Of a stretch of DNA of 64,000 nucleotides, positions 21,338 to 34,307 are shown piece after piece. The notes below the pieces were generated by a model, which saw only the letters and a program-made list of their open reading frames with translations, was not told the DNA's origin and did not search any database. This DNA comes from Meloidogyne chitwoodi. Lineage: Eukaryota; Nematoda; Chromadorea; Rhabditida; Meloidogynidae. The translations under genes were made by a program, and so were the position numbers. Each line of letters begins with the position of its first letter. Within the stretch, counting starts at the first letter, position 1. The stretch is from the NCBI GenBank assembly GCA_015183035.1, contig JACZZP010000007.1, forward strand, positions 1,178,001 through 1,242,000, written 5' to 3'.

Positions 21338-23305
21338 ATAATAAAAAAGATAATAATTCCTTTAAGAGATATAAAGGTATTAAATATTAGGAAATTAAAT
21401 TCCCGATTTTTTAAATGTTTTTTTTTTATTCTAATTTAAAATAATTTATTTTGTTGGGTTATTAGAGGATATTATTATTTAATTATATTTATATTTTTTA
21501 ATATTTAAATTTAAAAATTGGCTAAAATAATTTAATATTTAAATTGCATTTCTTATAAAATTAAAAATTAATTAAAATTTAAAAATAATTAAATAATTTA
21601 ATAATAATAAATTAAAATCTTAAAAAAGAAGACTTTGATCCTTTTAGAATTTATTATTATTATTATTAATGCAAAAAAAATGTTTAAGATATTTTAAGCA
21701 TTTAATTTTTAAAGCTTTTTTAAAAATAATTTAAATAAATAAATTTAACACTCTAAAATAAGAAAAAAATAAAAATAAATTTTTGTTTAAAATAAATAAA
21801 TAAATATTTTTTAAAGATTTAAAATTTATTTTTAAAAATAAATAAATTATAAAATATATTAGTATATTTATATGTCAAAATATATTTACGTAATTAGGTA
21901 TATTAAATAATTTTAAAAAATTAACAAAAAATAATTAAATTTAGTTTGCGCAGAGTTATTTCCAAAAATGGGAATTTATTTTTATTTTTCAAAAATAAAA
22001 GTGTTCAATTGACACGAAATGTTTTATTTATTTATTATTATTATGTGCTTTGATTTATTAAATATTTTTATTTTAAATGTTTTTAATTGGTTAATATTAA
22101 ATAAATAAATATTAATTAAATAATATTTTTAAAGTTTGATTAATTTTTATTTATTTATTATTTTAATAAACACGCAAATAAAAAACATTTTGGGGACATT
22201 TTATAAATTTATTTATTTTTGGAAATAAAATTTTAATTTATTTTTAAAATTAAATTAAAAAAATATAATATTATTTTAATTTATTAATAATAATTTTAAA
22301 ATAAAATTTAGTTTTTAATAAAAAATAATATTTTAAATAATATTAATTTTGCTAAAAAAAAAGAATTAAATTAAATTAACACGCAAAGTTTTTTTTTTAA
22401 TTTATTAGACTTAAATATAATTTAGATATATTTTTTTAAATATTTTTTACAAAATTAGAACAGACTTTTCTATAAATATAATTTAATTTAAATAAAATAA
22501 AATAAGGAAGTAAAATTATTTAAATATTTTATTTTTCATTAAAATAATAAAAGTAAGATGAGAACAGAAAATATATATAATTTTTAAAATTATTTATAAA
22601 ATAATTATAATCTTAATTTTAATATAAATTAATATTTATTATCTGATTAAATAATAATTTTAAAAAATTTTTATTTATTTTTTAAAATATTCTCTACATA
22701 TTCTCTCAATTTAAAAACGTCATTTATTCATTTCTTTAAAATGCCAAAATGTTTATTTAATTTTAATTTTATTCGTTACACTGCCATTTTATTTTTACTT
22801 TTATTTATTTTTACAAAAAATAAATTGGGCATTTTAGAGGTCATTGAATTATTTTTTATATAAAAAAGAAAAAGTTTTTTTAATAACAAACTTCCGCTTT
22901 TTTATATTAAAATTTAAAAATAAATTTAATTTTCTTATTATGTCATTAAAATGACAAAAAAAAATAAAATTTAATTTTAAAATAAAAAAGAAAGGAAATA
23001 AAAATTGGAAATTTTAATAAATTTAATTTTGCAAAAATATTAAATTTAAATATTTATTAAAATAAAAATATTAATAATAATAATTTGAAAAAAATTATTG
23101 AGATTATTAAAATTAATTAAGAACTAAAAAAGTTAAAAATCTGAGATTTTTATAATTGGTCCAATTGTTAGCTTTAATCTTTAAATAAAATTATAAAAAT
23201 AATTTATTTTGTTTATATAAAATTTTAAAAATTTTATTTAATTTTTAAAAATGGATTTTGATATAAAATTAAAAAAAATATTTTTTAAATAATTTCTACT
23301 CTCTG
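21338..23305. other. AT-rich intergenic spacer
   Basis: About 2 kb of A/T-rich sequence without ORFs or recognisable signals. Confidence 0.6.
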
Positions 23306-23313
23306 GGATATAA

Positions 23314-23510
23314 GATTCCGGAAAATTCCTCTTTTAGTGGAAAATTCCTCTCCGAGCAAAATTTTAGGAAAATTAAAGTTATTTTAGATAATTTTAATAA
23401 AATATATTAGTTCAATTTTTTAAGTGATCCAAAATAATTTTAATAATTATTTATTATTTTATAAAGAGAATAATACCTAGGTATCTTTGGAGAGGAATTT
23501 TCTGGTCATC
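23314..23510. mobile_element. Short inverted-repeat element (MITE)
   Basis: A 197-bp segment whose ends, GATTCCGGAAAATTCCTC and the complement of GAGGAATTTTCTGGTCATC, form an imperfect inverted repeat. It is bracketed by a perfect 8-bp repeat GGATATAA (23306-23313 and 23511-23518). The GGAAAATTCCTC motif is repeated inside the left end. The 8-bp duplication suits hAT or Merlin families; which one is not clear. Confidence 0.65.
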
Positions 23511-23518
23511 GGATATAA

Positions 23519-26080
23519 AAAAGAAAAGTTGTGATAATTTGAAATCTTTTAACCTTAATTTTTATTTTAAATAAATTTAATTTTTATAAGAAAGTAATTA
23601 ATTAAATATATATTTTTAATTATTAATTACAGTATACCTATATTAATTATAATATTATTATTATTTATTTTTATTAGTCAACATCATTTAATTAATTATT
23701 ATATTTATTTTTGCATGTTTTAAGCAAAAAAATAAAATAAAATAATTATTGTTATAATAAATAAATAAATATTTATATAATATAAGTTTATAATAAAATA
23801 AATTTTAGAAAATAAATATTTTTTAATATTTTTTATTTAGTATATATGAAAAAATAAATAGGTATATTAAATTATAAAAATTAAATATTATATTAAATTA
23901 TATTTTATTTGTAAAATTATTAAATTGGCAATATTTTTATAAATTCTTAATTAAATATTTATATAAATTAAATTTTTAATAATATAAAATAATTTTAATT
24001 AAATAAATTCTTTTTATGTTTTAACTGGTCAATTAGACCAAAAATAATATTTATATATTAAATTAATTTAAAAAAATAATAAATTTTATTATTAAAAATT
24101 TGCCTTTTTTCTTTTTTGACGTTAATAAAAATTAAAAATAAATATTAAAAATATTTAATTTAGTAAATAAGGAAGTAAAACAATATGAGGAAATATAAAA
24201 ATTTAATCAAATAATTTTATTGTTTAAAAATCTATTTTTGTTTTTTTTAAATAATTTTATTAAAAAATTAATTTTTCTTAAAATAAATATTTAATTTTTC
24301 TCAAGCATAATAAATTAAAAGTTTTATTTATTTTTAATAATTAATTATTTAAATAAACACAAAAAAAATTAATTTATGGAAATTTTTAGTTAAAAGGACA
24401 ATGAACTTTTAGACTTTTTTATTTTTATTTTCTTTTTTATTTTTTTTACATTTATTACTTGAATTTAATAGACTGTCAAAAAAAAATTAAAAAGTTTATT
24501 AAACTGAATATTTATAATTAAATAAAATATAATTTATAATTTTAAAAATATTAAAAAATATTTTTAATATTTTTCCTTTTTAGATTATTTATAACTTATT
24601 AGAGTACACATTAAGACACGCAAAATAAAAATTAACTATAAAAATAAACTTTTTAAATATGCCACATTTATTAAATTATTTTATTTACATGTTGCACTCG
24701 TATTTAAAAAAAGGAAGTAAAATAAAAAAAAGAATATTTTTAATTATATTTTAATTTTACAGTATAATTAAATATATTTAATTAAATATATTTAATTAAA
24801 TTATTATAATAAAATAAATTTTTGTGTTCCCGCGAGGGATTATTTATTAATTAATAGATGAGAAGTAAACAAATAAAATAACCAAACAAAATCCTAGAAA
24901 TATAAAAAAGTTTGAGATAAGGGAATTTAAAATCCTAAAAGAGATTCCATTATTCAGCCTCTTGTTTTTTTTTATTTCTCTATGGTTAATAAAATATTTA
25001 AAAATAAATATATAATTCTTTTTTTTTAATTAATTTTATATAAATAAATAAATATATTTAAATTAAATAAAAATAATATTTAAACACGTCATAAAATAAA
25101 TAAAATGTTTTTCTTTTAATAAATGACCAAAACTTTTATTATTTTCTTTATTTATTTTTTAAATAAATAACAATAACGTCATACATACTATTATAGTAAA
25201 TAATTATTTTCAAATCAAAATTTACAAATTTAGATTTATTATTTATTTTCAAAACAATATTTTTATTTTATATTTATTAATTAGTGGATTTGTGACCAAT
25301 ACCAGATTTACTGGACTGACATGAGTCAGGTTGTGAGAAAAATGGTTTTTAGGGCTAATAAAACGGAAAAACAGATCCAGATGGAATTTTGAAAAAAATC
25401 CGAATATCAGGCTTGCCATTTCTAAAATTGCAAAATTTTGAAAATTTGCTTTGAATTTATTAAATTATTAATTAAAAATCTATAATTCAGTAAATTATTC
25501 AAAGAAAAATATGTTCGATTATGTATGATTAAAAAATATTCTTTTTTTAATAAAAAATTAATTTTAAAAATTTTAAAATGTTTGAAATATTTAATTTAAA
25601 TTTTAATGTTTGTAAAATGGAATTTTCGTTTTTTTGACCTCATATGGTCCAATAAAAAATTTAATTATCAAAACAAAATTAAAAAATAGTTAATAAAAAA
25701 GAACAATGTCGTAGTCGAGTATAGGACTTTACTATTATTTACTTATACAAAATAACACATTTTGCATGAAATTAAATAAAAAAATAAATTAAATTTTTGG
25801 GGCTTGTTTTCCTGCTCATAGACTTGTCAGTGAGTTTGAAGTCATTAAACTCAACTCAATTAGCTTTTTAGAATTAAATATAATTTGTTTATATTATCTA
25901 ATAAGTGTTGATAACCTATTAAGATTTTATTAGTAATTTCTTCATCAATTTACAAAATATTAAGTATTTTATTGAATAAAGATAAAAGAGCGACAAAACT
26001 AAATTTTATATTATAATCCCAATAACGAAAAAATAGAATTAAATTGTGCCCAAAAATATCTATTTTTCAAGTCTTCATAA
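23519..26080. other. AT-rich spacer grading into normal composition
   Basis: About 2.5 kb without a gene model. Composition becomes less extreme after about 25270, where GGACTGACATGAGTCAGG and other mixed sequence appears; this may be an old repeat but no ends were found. Confidence 0.5.
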
Positions 26081-28277
26081 TTATTTCTTAATATAATCTC
26101 TTTTCTTCTTTCTAAATGGAGATGGAAATTCAGGGCTTTCACTTTCGAATGTTATCTTTTTTTCTTCAGATTCTTCATGAATTGTGGAACCAATCTTCAG
26201 TTGAGGTAATGTACGAATAAGTTCATTTGTGTTACTTTTTGCCTTTTTCATCTATTTTTTAAGTTAAATATATTTTAATTAATCAAACCCGTTCAACAGC
26301 ATCGGCCATTGGATTGGTATTTTTATGGCTTTCGACACCTTTTTGATTATCATCAGCCTGAATAATTTTTGAATTTAAAAACAATTTTAAAAAAACCCAC
26401 AAAACTAAGACGTTTTTTCATCTTCATATCTCCACCTCTAATAATCCCTTTGCTCCCAATTGTTGCCAAATTGTTACCAAAAAGTCCAACTTCTTCGTGT
26501 TTATCTTCTTTAATAACAGAGTCAACAAAATCATTAAAAAATTGATTTCGCTGAGTTAAATCTTCAAACATTGGATCAAAATCATTAGGCATGACTGAAC
26601 GACGAGGTGTCGATGTAAACATATCAGATGAAAACTTTCCATGAGAGCCAGCAATAGTAATGTCATCAAGTGCAGGATAATACTAAAATAATTAAAATAA
26701 AATAAGTTCATTATTACATTTAGGATCTTAAATATATTCTACTCGCCTCTATGTAACTAATAAAAATTAAACGTTTAAAAAACTCACAGAAACACGTTTC
26801 TTCATCTTCATATCACCACCTCCAATAATAACTTTATTGTCAGTTGCTGCCAAAACGTTATTACCAAAAAGTCCAACTCCTACAGGTTTATCTTCTTTAA
26901 TAACTGGGTCAACAAATTTTTGTTGAGGTAAATCTTCCAACATTGGATCAAAATCATTAGGCATTACTGAACGACGAGGTGTTGATGTAAACATATCAGA
27001 AGAAAACTTTCCATGAGATCCAGCAATAGTAATGTCATCTTCAGGATAATACTAAAATAATTAGAATAAAGAATCATAAATATATTCTACTCCTCTATGT
27101 AACTAATATAAAAAAACTCACAGAACTAAGGCGTTTTTTCATCTTCATATCTTCACCTCCCATAATCCCTTTGCTGCCAGTTTTTTCCACGGATGCAATC
27201 TTATCATTTATTTCATCTTTGTAAATTGAATATTCTTGTGCGATTACATTAGCTTGTGGTATAGAAGAAGTCGATGGAGCACAACCTTTGCGTTGGAATA
27301 AAGTTAAATCAGGTCGAACATCCTCTGGCTCATCAGCTAACATTTTAATAACATCTAATGTTTTGCCTTCATTGTAGTCACCAAAGTACTTTTGTAGTAA
27401 TGGTCTGAGAAAATAAAACAATCCTTACTTAGAATGAAAAAATTAAAAAACCTAAAAAGCTCTTGACATTCATAAGAACTAAGTTGGCAGTTATCCTCAC
27501 AAATCTGAACCACTTTAACAAAATTTTCTTTATTTTCATTTAAACCCAAATAATCAGCCCACATTAAATAAAAATCTGGGCAAGATTTGAAAAAGCCAAG
27601 ACGAAAAATATTTTCAAGAACGCCATCCATGCCAATATTAACGCTATATTTTCCCTGAATCATAATGAAAATGTAATATTTAGTTCTGAAAGTTTTCCTA
27701 TATTCCGAGATTACATGTTTTCATAGAAAAACAAAGTGTGTTGAATGCAACTTCTCGCGTAAAAAAGAAAAACTATGTAAAGTAGCAAATCAAATGAAAT
27801 GCTCTATTTAAAAGTTCATAGAATTTTGTAACGAGAAAATGGCATAGAACAGAGAAGACCTAAAACAATGTAACACTGGAATAATAAAAGCAACCAAGTC
27901 TAGGAATACGTAAGGGAAATTTATTTAAAAATTCTATACCATAAGCTTCCAAAGAACAAGCATTCTAGGATCGCTTTTGAAATTTTCTATCTTGACAAAT
28001 TCTTTGAATGCCCAAGTAATAAGTGATTTGATTGTCTGAGATTTTTTTGGACCATCTTCCATACATTCTTCAAAAGAAAGTATTTGACTGAAGCACCATT
28101 AATAAAAAAATTTTAAATAATTCAAGTATTAAAAAAACCTGCGTATGAAAACAAAACGTTTCTCATTATCCTCGAATACTTTTGCCATTCTTAAAATGAA
28201 AATTTAAATACATTTTTAAAAGTAAAAAATTACTTTTTCACATAATGAAACGAGTCAATTTTTGAAACTGCTGACAT
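26081..28277 (-). CDS. san-1: Mad3/BubR1-type spindle checkpoint protein lacking a kinase
   Basis: A nine-exon model (28277-28234, 28189-28139, 28087-27940, 27654-27452, 27404-27122, 27051-26788, 26682-26401, 26357-26289, 26251-26081) joins in phase to 504 residues. The N-terminal 150 residues fit the Mad3/BUB1 homology TPR region: FKSDPRMLVLWKLM, then GLFKSCPDFY-like GFFKSCPDFYLMWADYLG. This domain lets Mad3/BubR1 bind the APC/C-inhibiting checkpoint complex. No kinase domain follows, as in worm SAN-1 and yeast Mad3. Exons 6 and 7 are near-identical tandem duplicates, and exon 5 shares their ending (MKMKKRLS). A KEN occurs inside the TPR region (NENKENF), not at the usual N-terminal place. 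The tail is basic. Confidence 0.78.
26401..27122 (-). repeat. Tandem intragenic exon duplication in the Mad3 gene
   Basis: Two blocks, about 26401-26760 and 26788-27110, are near-identical in exon and in flanking intron. Each exon reads YYP, then DDITIAGSHGKFSSDMFTST, PRRSVMPNDFDPM and GGDMKMKKR. The intron segments ATATATTCTACT and TATGTAACTAATA are shared too. The end of the exon before them carries a third, more diverged copy of the GG-x-DMKMKKRLSS end. Confidence 0.85.
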
Positions 28278-28820
28278 TTTTAAAAATTTTGAGTGATCTA
28301 TATCTGAACAAAAAAATATGCTAAATATTATAGTAAATAGAAGAGAAATCTTCATGCAACGAAACAATGTGATCATAAAATAAATAGAAATTGATTAAAA
28401 AGCAAGCCATTTTTTAATTAAATTCAGACGCCAAATATGTATACTGTAAATTTAAAAATTTGGTGAACTTTGGTAAACGACTTTTCGTCAATAGACTTTA
28501 CGTCAATGAATAAAATTTGAAAAAACAAGAAAAGAATTAAAAACGGTAAGTCGTTTCAGAGTCGGTTGTTTCAAAGTAGCCGGTTGTATTGGCCATAACT
28601 TTTTTACTTATAAACCGATCTGAACTTTTATTAATCAAAACTTTCGATAATCGGATTATTTTTACTAATTAGATAAATCCAATCAGATATCATCCAAGTA
28701 AAAGTTACAGAATGATAAGGTGGAAGATCGCGATTGTCGTTTTTCCCCTTACTCTTTACTATATTATAATCAAACTGAAATATATTTAAATTGATAAAAA
28801 TATTTAGATTCTTTCATAAG
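28278..28820. other. Spacer between the Mad3 and CCM3 genes
   Basis: About 540 bp on the promoter side of the Mad3 gene, mixed composition, no ORF or repeat structure recognised. Confidence 0.5.
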
Positions 28821-30106
28821 CTATTGCATGCTACGTTCTCTAATTGCAAGGTAAAGTTTCATTGTTTGGAGAATCAGATGATTGGCAGCTATATATACCT
28901 ATAAAATAAACATTTTTATTTGTTATTTACCTTCACTAATTTATTTATCTAAAATTTTGGCATTTACGAATTTCTAACGAAAAAAAATTTAAAAATGGCA
29001 GTTGAAATGCTATCTCAGATTCTCTAACACAATCGATCAAAATAGAACTCGTCCAAATTTTCAAAGTTCATATAAAAAATCTCAATTGTAAATTCTGTTC
29101 TAATCAAAAATATTTTATAAATTTTAATTACCTGATTAGCTTCCTGCTGCTTAAAATATTCTTTCAATGTATTACTAAAACGCTTGCTAGCCTGTACAAA
29201 TTCGCGTTTTCGTTTTTCCACCACTAAAAATGTCTTTTTATTTAAATCTTGTTCAACGAAAAATTAAATAAAGTTACAATTTTGATAATTAATAGGAACA
29301 ATCGTAATTATTGCATTTGTAATGTCAAGTAAATATTTTATTGAAGCAGCAATTTCTTTAATTGTTTCGAGAAAAGGACGCCTTTAAAAAATAAAAATAT
29401 TTAAAATAATTTCCAAAAAGAAAAAATCAACCTCTCAGACATATCATCAGGTATTCGAGATAATACTCGTCGTAAAGCAATGGCCCTTAATAACAATAAA
29501 AAATATAGGATTTAAAAGCTCTAAAACCTGACAGAGAAGAGTTGAAATTCTTGAATTTGTGAAAGACGTGGAGGAAATTCCAAATCAGAAATTGGAGCAT
29601 TTGCATGCATGCGTAGATAAGATTCCTTTAAAAATTAATTTAAACGAGTGAAAAATTAAAATGTGCAAAATATTTTTTCATTAAAAACCTGTAAATTAAT
29701 AGACTTCACAAGACCAAATTCAGTAAAAATCAATTTGGCAAAGTCAAAAAGAAAAGAGTGCGAAGCTTGATCAACATGGCGAAATACTTCAAGAAGATGC
29801 TAAATTAGTGCTATATTATGAATGGAAAATTGTTAAATTTCTAAAATTCACATTTAATGAATGAACCGCCTCCTGATTCTTTAAAATAAATTTTGAATTT
29901 TAAAAAATAAAAAAATTTACTTCCATATATGACTGCTTTACATGTTCAATTGCTGGTTTAAAAAGGCAAGAATAAGTCCATGGAGTTAATAATGACTCAA
30001 CATTCTCATTTTCTATATTTTTTGCTATTGGAACAGAAGTAGAAGCAGTAGAAACAATTGCAGTTGCTTTGTTATTTTTTACATTTAATTGATGATTATT
30101 TAACAT
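28821..30106 (-). CDS. ccm-3: CCM3/PDCD10 homologue
   Basis: An eight-exon model (30106-29921, 29878-29852, 29799-29689, 29625-29528, 29485-29432, 29381-29278, 29223-29132, 28898-28821) joins in phase to 249 residues. The family protein is a STRIPAK and GCK-III kinase partner; in worms it acts in tubulogenesis and germline structure. The N-terminal dimerisation part includes FKPAIEHVKQSY and LEVFRHVDQASHSFLFDFAK. The focal-adhesion-targeting homology helices are clear: ALRRVLSRIPDDMSER, FLETIKEIAASIKYLLD, EKRKREFVQASKRFSNTLK and VYIAANHLILQTMKLYL, matching human PDCD10 in order and length. The N-terminus is Asn/Ser/Thr-rich and extended by about 20 residues. Confidence 0.85.
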
Positions 30107-30227
30107 AATTTCTATCTAAAAACGGTGAATTAATCAAATAAATCTCACGAAAACGTCACGTAATGTTAACTTTTTTAAACCAAATCATGTTACAACATCA
30201 TGTAAATTTTCCTGATTTATAGGATTG

Positions 30228-30668
30228 GGTAATCTTCACCAATCTGGGCGCCACCCCAAATAATCGCACCGGGATAGTAAAAACGTGTTTTTAGGGGTTA
30301 TCGAGGTCGCTGATTACGAATCTGATATCAGTTTTTTCTTATCACTACTTTTAAAAATCATAGATTTTTTCGAGATTTTCGCCCATTTGCTGATTAGATG
30401 ATGACCATAATGGAGGTACAGACCATAAAATGTTACGTTGTTGTAAAAATTGAATAGCAGATTCGTTTGTATTAATAAGTTGAGTAATTTGGAAAATATC
30501 CATGTTAAAATCTGTGATTTTTAAAATTAGTGATAAAATGATAAGGATTAGTGATAAGAAAAAACTGATATCAGATTCGTAATCAGCGACCTCGATAACC
30601 CCTAAAAACACGTTTTTACTATCCCGGTGCGATTATTTGGGGTGGCGCCCAGATTGGTGAAGATTACC
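30228..30668 (-). mobile_element. Non-autonomous Merlin-type transposon
   Basis: A 441-bp element with perfect 120-bp terminal inverted repeats (30228-30347 and 30549-30668) beginning GGTAATCTTCACC, flanked by an 8-bp duplication TAGGATTG (30220-30227, 30669-30676). GG ends and 8-9-bp duplications are typical of Merlin (IS1016/IS1595 group). The minus strand inside encodes a start resembling this transposase family: MDIFQITQLINTNESAIQFL, then a tail cut after QQMGEN. The rest of the transposase is deleted. It sits between the divergent CCM3 and dymeclin genes. Confidence 0.85.
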
Positions 30669-30718
30669 TAGGATTGTTAGCTATAATTTCAAAATAGCAA
30701 TTTGATACCTTTTTTCTT

Positions 30719-30844
30719 GGACACACCCGAAAAGGCGCCGGCCGAAAAGGCGCATGTAGTATCTCGCTTCCTTTTTATCTCTAATTCTCTTCATTAGATA
30801 TACTATTGCGCGCCTATATGGCCGGCGCCTTTTCGGGCTGTACC
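30719..30844. mobile_element. Small GGCGCC-rich inverted-repeat element
   Basis: A 126-bp element with ends GGACACACCCGAAAAGGCGC and the complement of GCCTTTTCGGGCTGTACC, followed inward by CGGCC. It is bracketed by an 11-bp repeat CCTTTTTTCTT (30708-30718, 30845-30855). Long duplications of 9-11 bp suit Mutator-like elements. It shares its terminus with the larger element at 46816-47474. Confidence 0.75.
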
Positions 30845-31139
30845 CCTTTTTTCTTGATTTTTTCTAAACTTGTAAAACTTTTGCCTGAAAACGAAAGAAT
30901 TTAAAATTGTTAGAGCGGGATAAAGAAAAAGTGTAATAGTCATAGCAAGAACCATTTTTTTATTTTCTCTGGTATATTTGGTTGAAAAACATGCATTTGC
31001 TTGATCAATCCTAGTGATTATTTAAAATGTTTACATTAAATTTGGTTGATCTTGTTTTCTTATAATTATTATTTGATTTTATTATTTTTTTAAAATCTAT
31101 TTTATTTAAACAGATTTTAGATAAATTAAATAAAAAATA

Positions 31140-34100
31140 ATGGGAGCTGTAATTAGCAATGATAATGTTGGAGAAATTGCTCTTCAAAATGAATTATTAC
31201 AACGTTTGGCTGGTCGGGTTCCATTAAATAGCAATGACCCTTATTGGAATAAATTATTCTCTTTTAATTTTAATTTGGATCAGCAAAGTAGGTTTGTAAC
31301 TTTATTCTATAATTTTTTAGGCAAAAATCTAGTTTATTGTTTTCTGTTGTCCACTTCCTTAATATTTAAAATCATTCCTGTTTTTAGAAAAATTCAAGCA
31401 AAATTTTTGGAGTATATCAATCCTATACTTGAACAGTTGATGCACAATACACGTGAAACTGGAAATTTTGCCACTCTTATTAGAGTATTCAATAGGCGAT
31501 GTGTTGAACTGGAATCTTCTGTTAAATGTGAAAAGTAAGAAACCTTTATGCTCATTATTGTTTAAATTTTAAATATTTATTAAAAAAAATTTTTAGCAAA
31601 ATTTTTATTTGGCAAGCAGCTAATTCTCTCTTGCTCATTCGTTATATTTCTGTATTTTTGGCACAGCGTCTTTCGCCAACTGAATTTATAAATATTTTTG
31701 GAAATCGTGGTAGCTTGCAAATGGAACAACGAGAAACTCAAGATGGAGAAATTAACGATGATGAAGTTGATGCCGAAGATGATATCCCTCTATCGAGTAA
31801 TTGATGTTTCTTTTAAACTTATGTATATTAAATTTAGTTCTAATTTTTAACATTTTTGATCTAAAATTTGTTTTTTTAAGAGGAAGGTAGCGGGCATCGT
31901 TTTGAGAATGCAGCCGAACATTTTCTTATTAATCTATTGCAAATTCTTACTCGGATTCAAATGAAGTAAAAAATTTAAAATTGTTGAATTCTATTTAAAA
32001 TTGTTTATGTTCCCCTTCTATTTAGTAAATTTACAATGCAACTACACGCAGAAACTCTTCGAGTGCTTCTTTCTTTACTTAGTACTGAACTTTACGAGGA
32101 CGGAGTGCGTGAACGTTCTGTTTTTCTTGGCATATTAATGCTTAAAGTGTAAGAAAAATTTATTTTATTAATATTTAAATTTTTTAGGCGTTCTCAGAGT
32201 GGTGATATTGTTCGTGTCCTCTTAGAGAGTTTCCTTCATCATCATAATGAGCCACTTGATTTGGCTGCTGCTGAAAACAACGGAACTGGCGGTGCAGATA
32301 ATAATTCTAGTAGTTTTGTAATTTCTCTTTGGAGTACTTTACAAAGGACGCTTTCTTTTGGTGGAGGAGTTCAGGAAGGTTATTTTTATTTTTCAAAATT
32401 TCTCCTATTTGCTTTAATTTTTAGAGGAAAGCGATCGCTTCCCCTCACAGTCCTTGTCTTCATTGAGTTTGACTCTTTTACTCGTGCTTGTTTATTATCC
32501 AGCATACTCAGGACAGCAAAATTCGTACAAACAAATGCTTTCTATTTTTCAGAATGCGCAAGGTTTATAAATAATATTCACAAATTTTTTCTTAAAATTA
32601 TTCTTCAAAAAAATCACAGAAGTTTCATCTCTTTCGAATTTGGAAGCTTCATTTAAACTCGATTTCACTCAACTTTATAATCGTTTATGTCAGACTGTTT
32701 ATACTGAACGATCGCCACTGTTGTTACTTTATTTGCTCATTCACAATAATGTTGGATTTAGAAACTTTGTTCATTCTCGTGTAAATTTGGAACAACTAGT
32801 TTTGCCAGTAACGCGTGTACTTTTTGATGGAATGTGTACAACTACAGGTTTGTTTTTATAAAATATTTTAAAAAGTATTGCTTAGGCTCAATTTCCTCTT
32901 CACCCACGAATCAGCGTCGTGGTCGTTCTATATCGCTTCAAAATGGTCGACCTCAGAAAAATTTAACCTCTAAAATTCCGACATCAACCAAAATTCATAC
33001 ACATCAAATTTATTTGGCACTTATTGTTTTGCTAATGTTAAGTGAAGATGACTTTTTCAAAAAAGTCATCCACGAAATGGTAAAAATTTAGATAATTGAT
33101 TCATTTTTAAATTATTTAGACGCTAAAAAATGTTGACTGGTATCAATCTGATAGAGCTCCTATCACTGAAATTACTCTAGGAGGTCTAATAATTTTGGTT
33201 TTTTCAAAAACTATACAAATCAATACTATTCGACTTCGTGTTAGTTTTATTTAAATTTTTTATTATCTTGGAATTGCAATTCTTTTTTTCTCTGGACATG
33301 TTTTTAAAAATTACATTCCATATGGATATTTAAAGTTTTAATCAAAAACTTAACTAATACTTTATAGGATCGCTATTTCCACGTTAATTCTCTCGCAACT
33401 CTTGCTAATCTATCTTCTTGCTTCAAACAACTAACACCTTTTGTTTGCCAGAAATTAATTGGATTATTAGAGGTTATTAAATATTTTTAATTAAATTCTC
33501 TCTTTTTAAATTAAGACAATGACAAAAAGGCATGCAAAATTAATTCGTGCAATGCGTGAAAATGCTGAGCGTGATCCCGTTAGAAAAATTTCAAAAAATG
33601 ATGATGACTTGGATTTGGAAGAATTACAAGATGGCAATGATGATTTGGTAAAGATAGCTATTTTAAAAATTTAGTTTTAAATTATATAAATTTATATTTT
33701 CAGCATAATGACATTACAGCACTCGAAGAAGGGATTCGAACTCTTTTGGAAATCATCAACGCTTGTCTTTGTCGTAACCTACGAAACAATCCAAATTTAA
33801 TTTATACTGTTTTATACAAAAGAGAATTGTTTGAACATTATCATCAACATCCAATGTTTCAAGACCTTGTTTGGAATATTTACGCCGTATATATTTTATG
33901 TTTTATCTTTACTATAAATATAATTAAAAAATAGGTTATTAACCATTTCACAACTCGTGTTGAAGCTCTAATAAGTGCAAACACAGGAAGTGGATCTCCT
34001 ACTTTTGGTGGAGGAAATGCAGCCTCTGTTAATGCGATTGCAAATAATGCTTCTGTTTCAGATATTTTGGAAGCAATAAAAAAGACGGCAATTGAATGGC

Positions 34101-34307
34101 CAACTGATAGGTTGAAAAAATTCCCGGACTTGCGTTTTAAATATATTGAGGTTTAATTTTCTCTTATTTTACAAATTATTTAAAAATATTCTTTAGGATG
34201 ATAATACGGTTGATTTCTTCGTTCCTTATATTTGGCGTTTAATATACGAGAGTGCCGGTATTTTCTTTGATCCAGTCGCAATTCAATTATTTAAAGCAAC
34301 TGATTAA
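31140..34307 (+). CDS. dym: Dymeclin
   Basis: A 16-exon model joins in phase to 774 residues (human about 670). Dymeclin is a peripheral Golgi protein needed for secretory-pathway organisation. The N-terminus MGAVISNDN keeps the Gly2 expected for N-myristoylation. Family signatures occur in order: NDPYWNKLFSF near residue 35, TGNFATLIRVF, KIFIWQAANSLLLIRY, then WYQSDRAPITEITLGGLIIL, FHVNSLATLANLSSCF, EIINACLCRNLRNNPNLIY, FEHYHQHPMFQDLVWNI and DRLKKFPDLRFKYIEDDN, ending DPVAIQLFKATD. Introns are mostly 40-60 bp with TTTTAG acceptors. Extra length is in a Gly/Asn-rich insertion (about residue 250) and a Gly/Ser/Asn stretch near 690. Transcribed divergently from CCM3. Confidence 0.95.
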
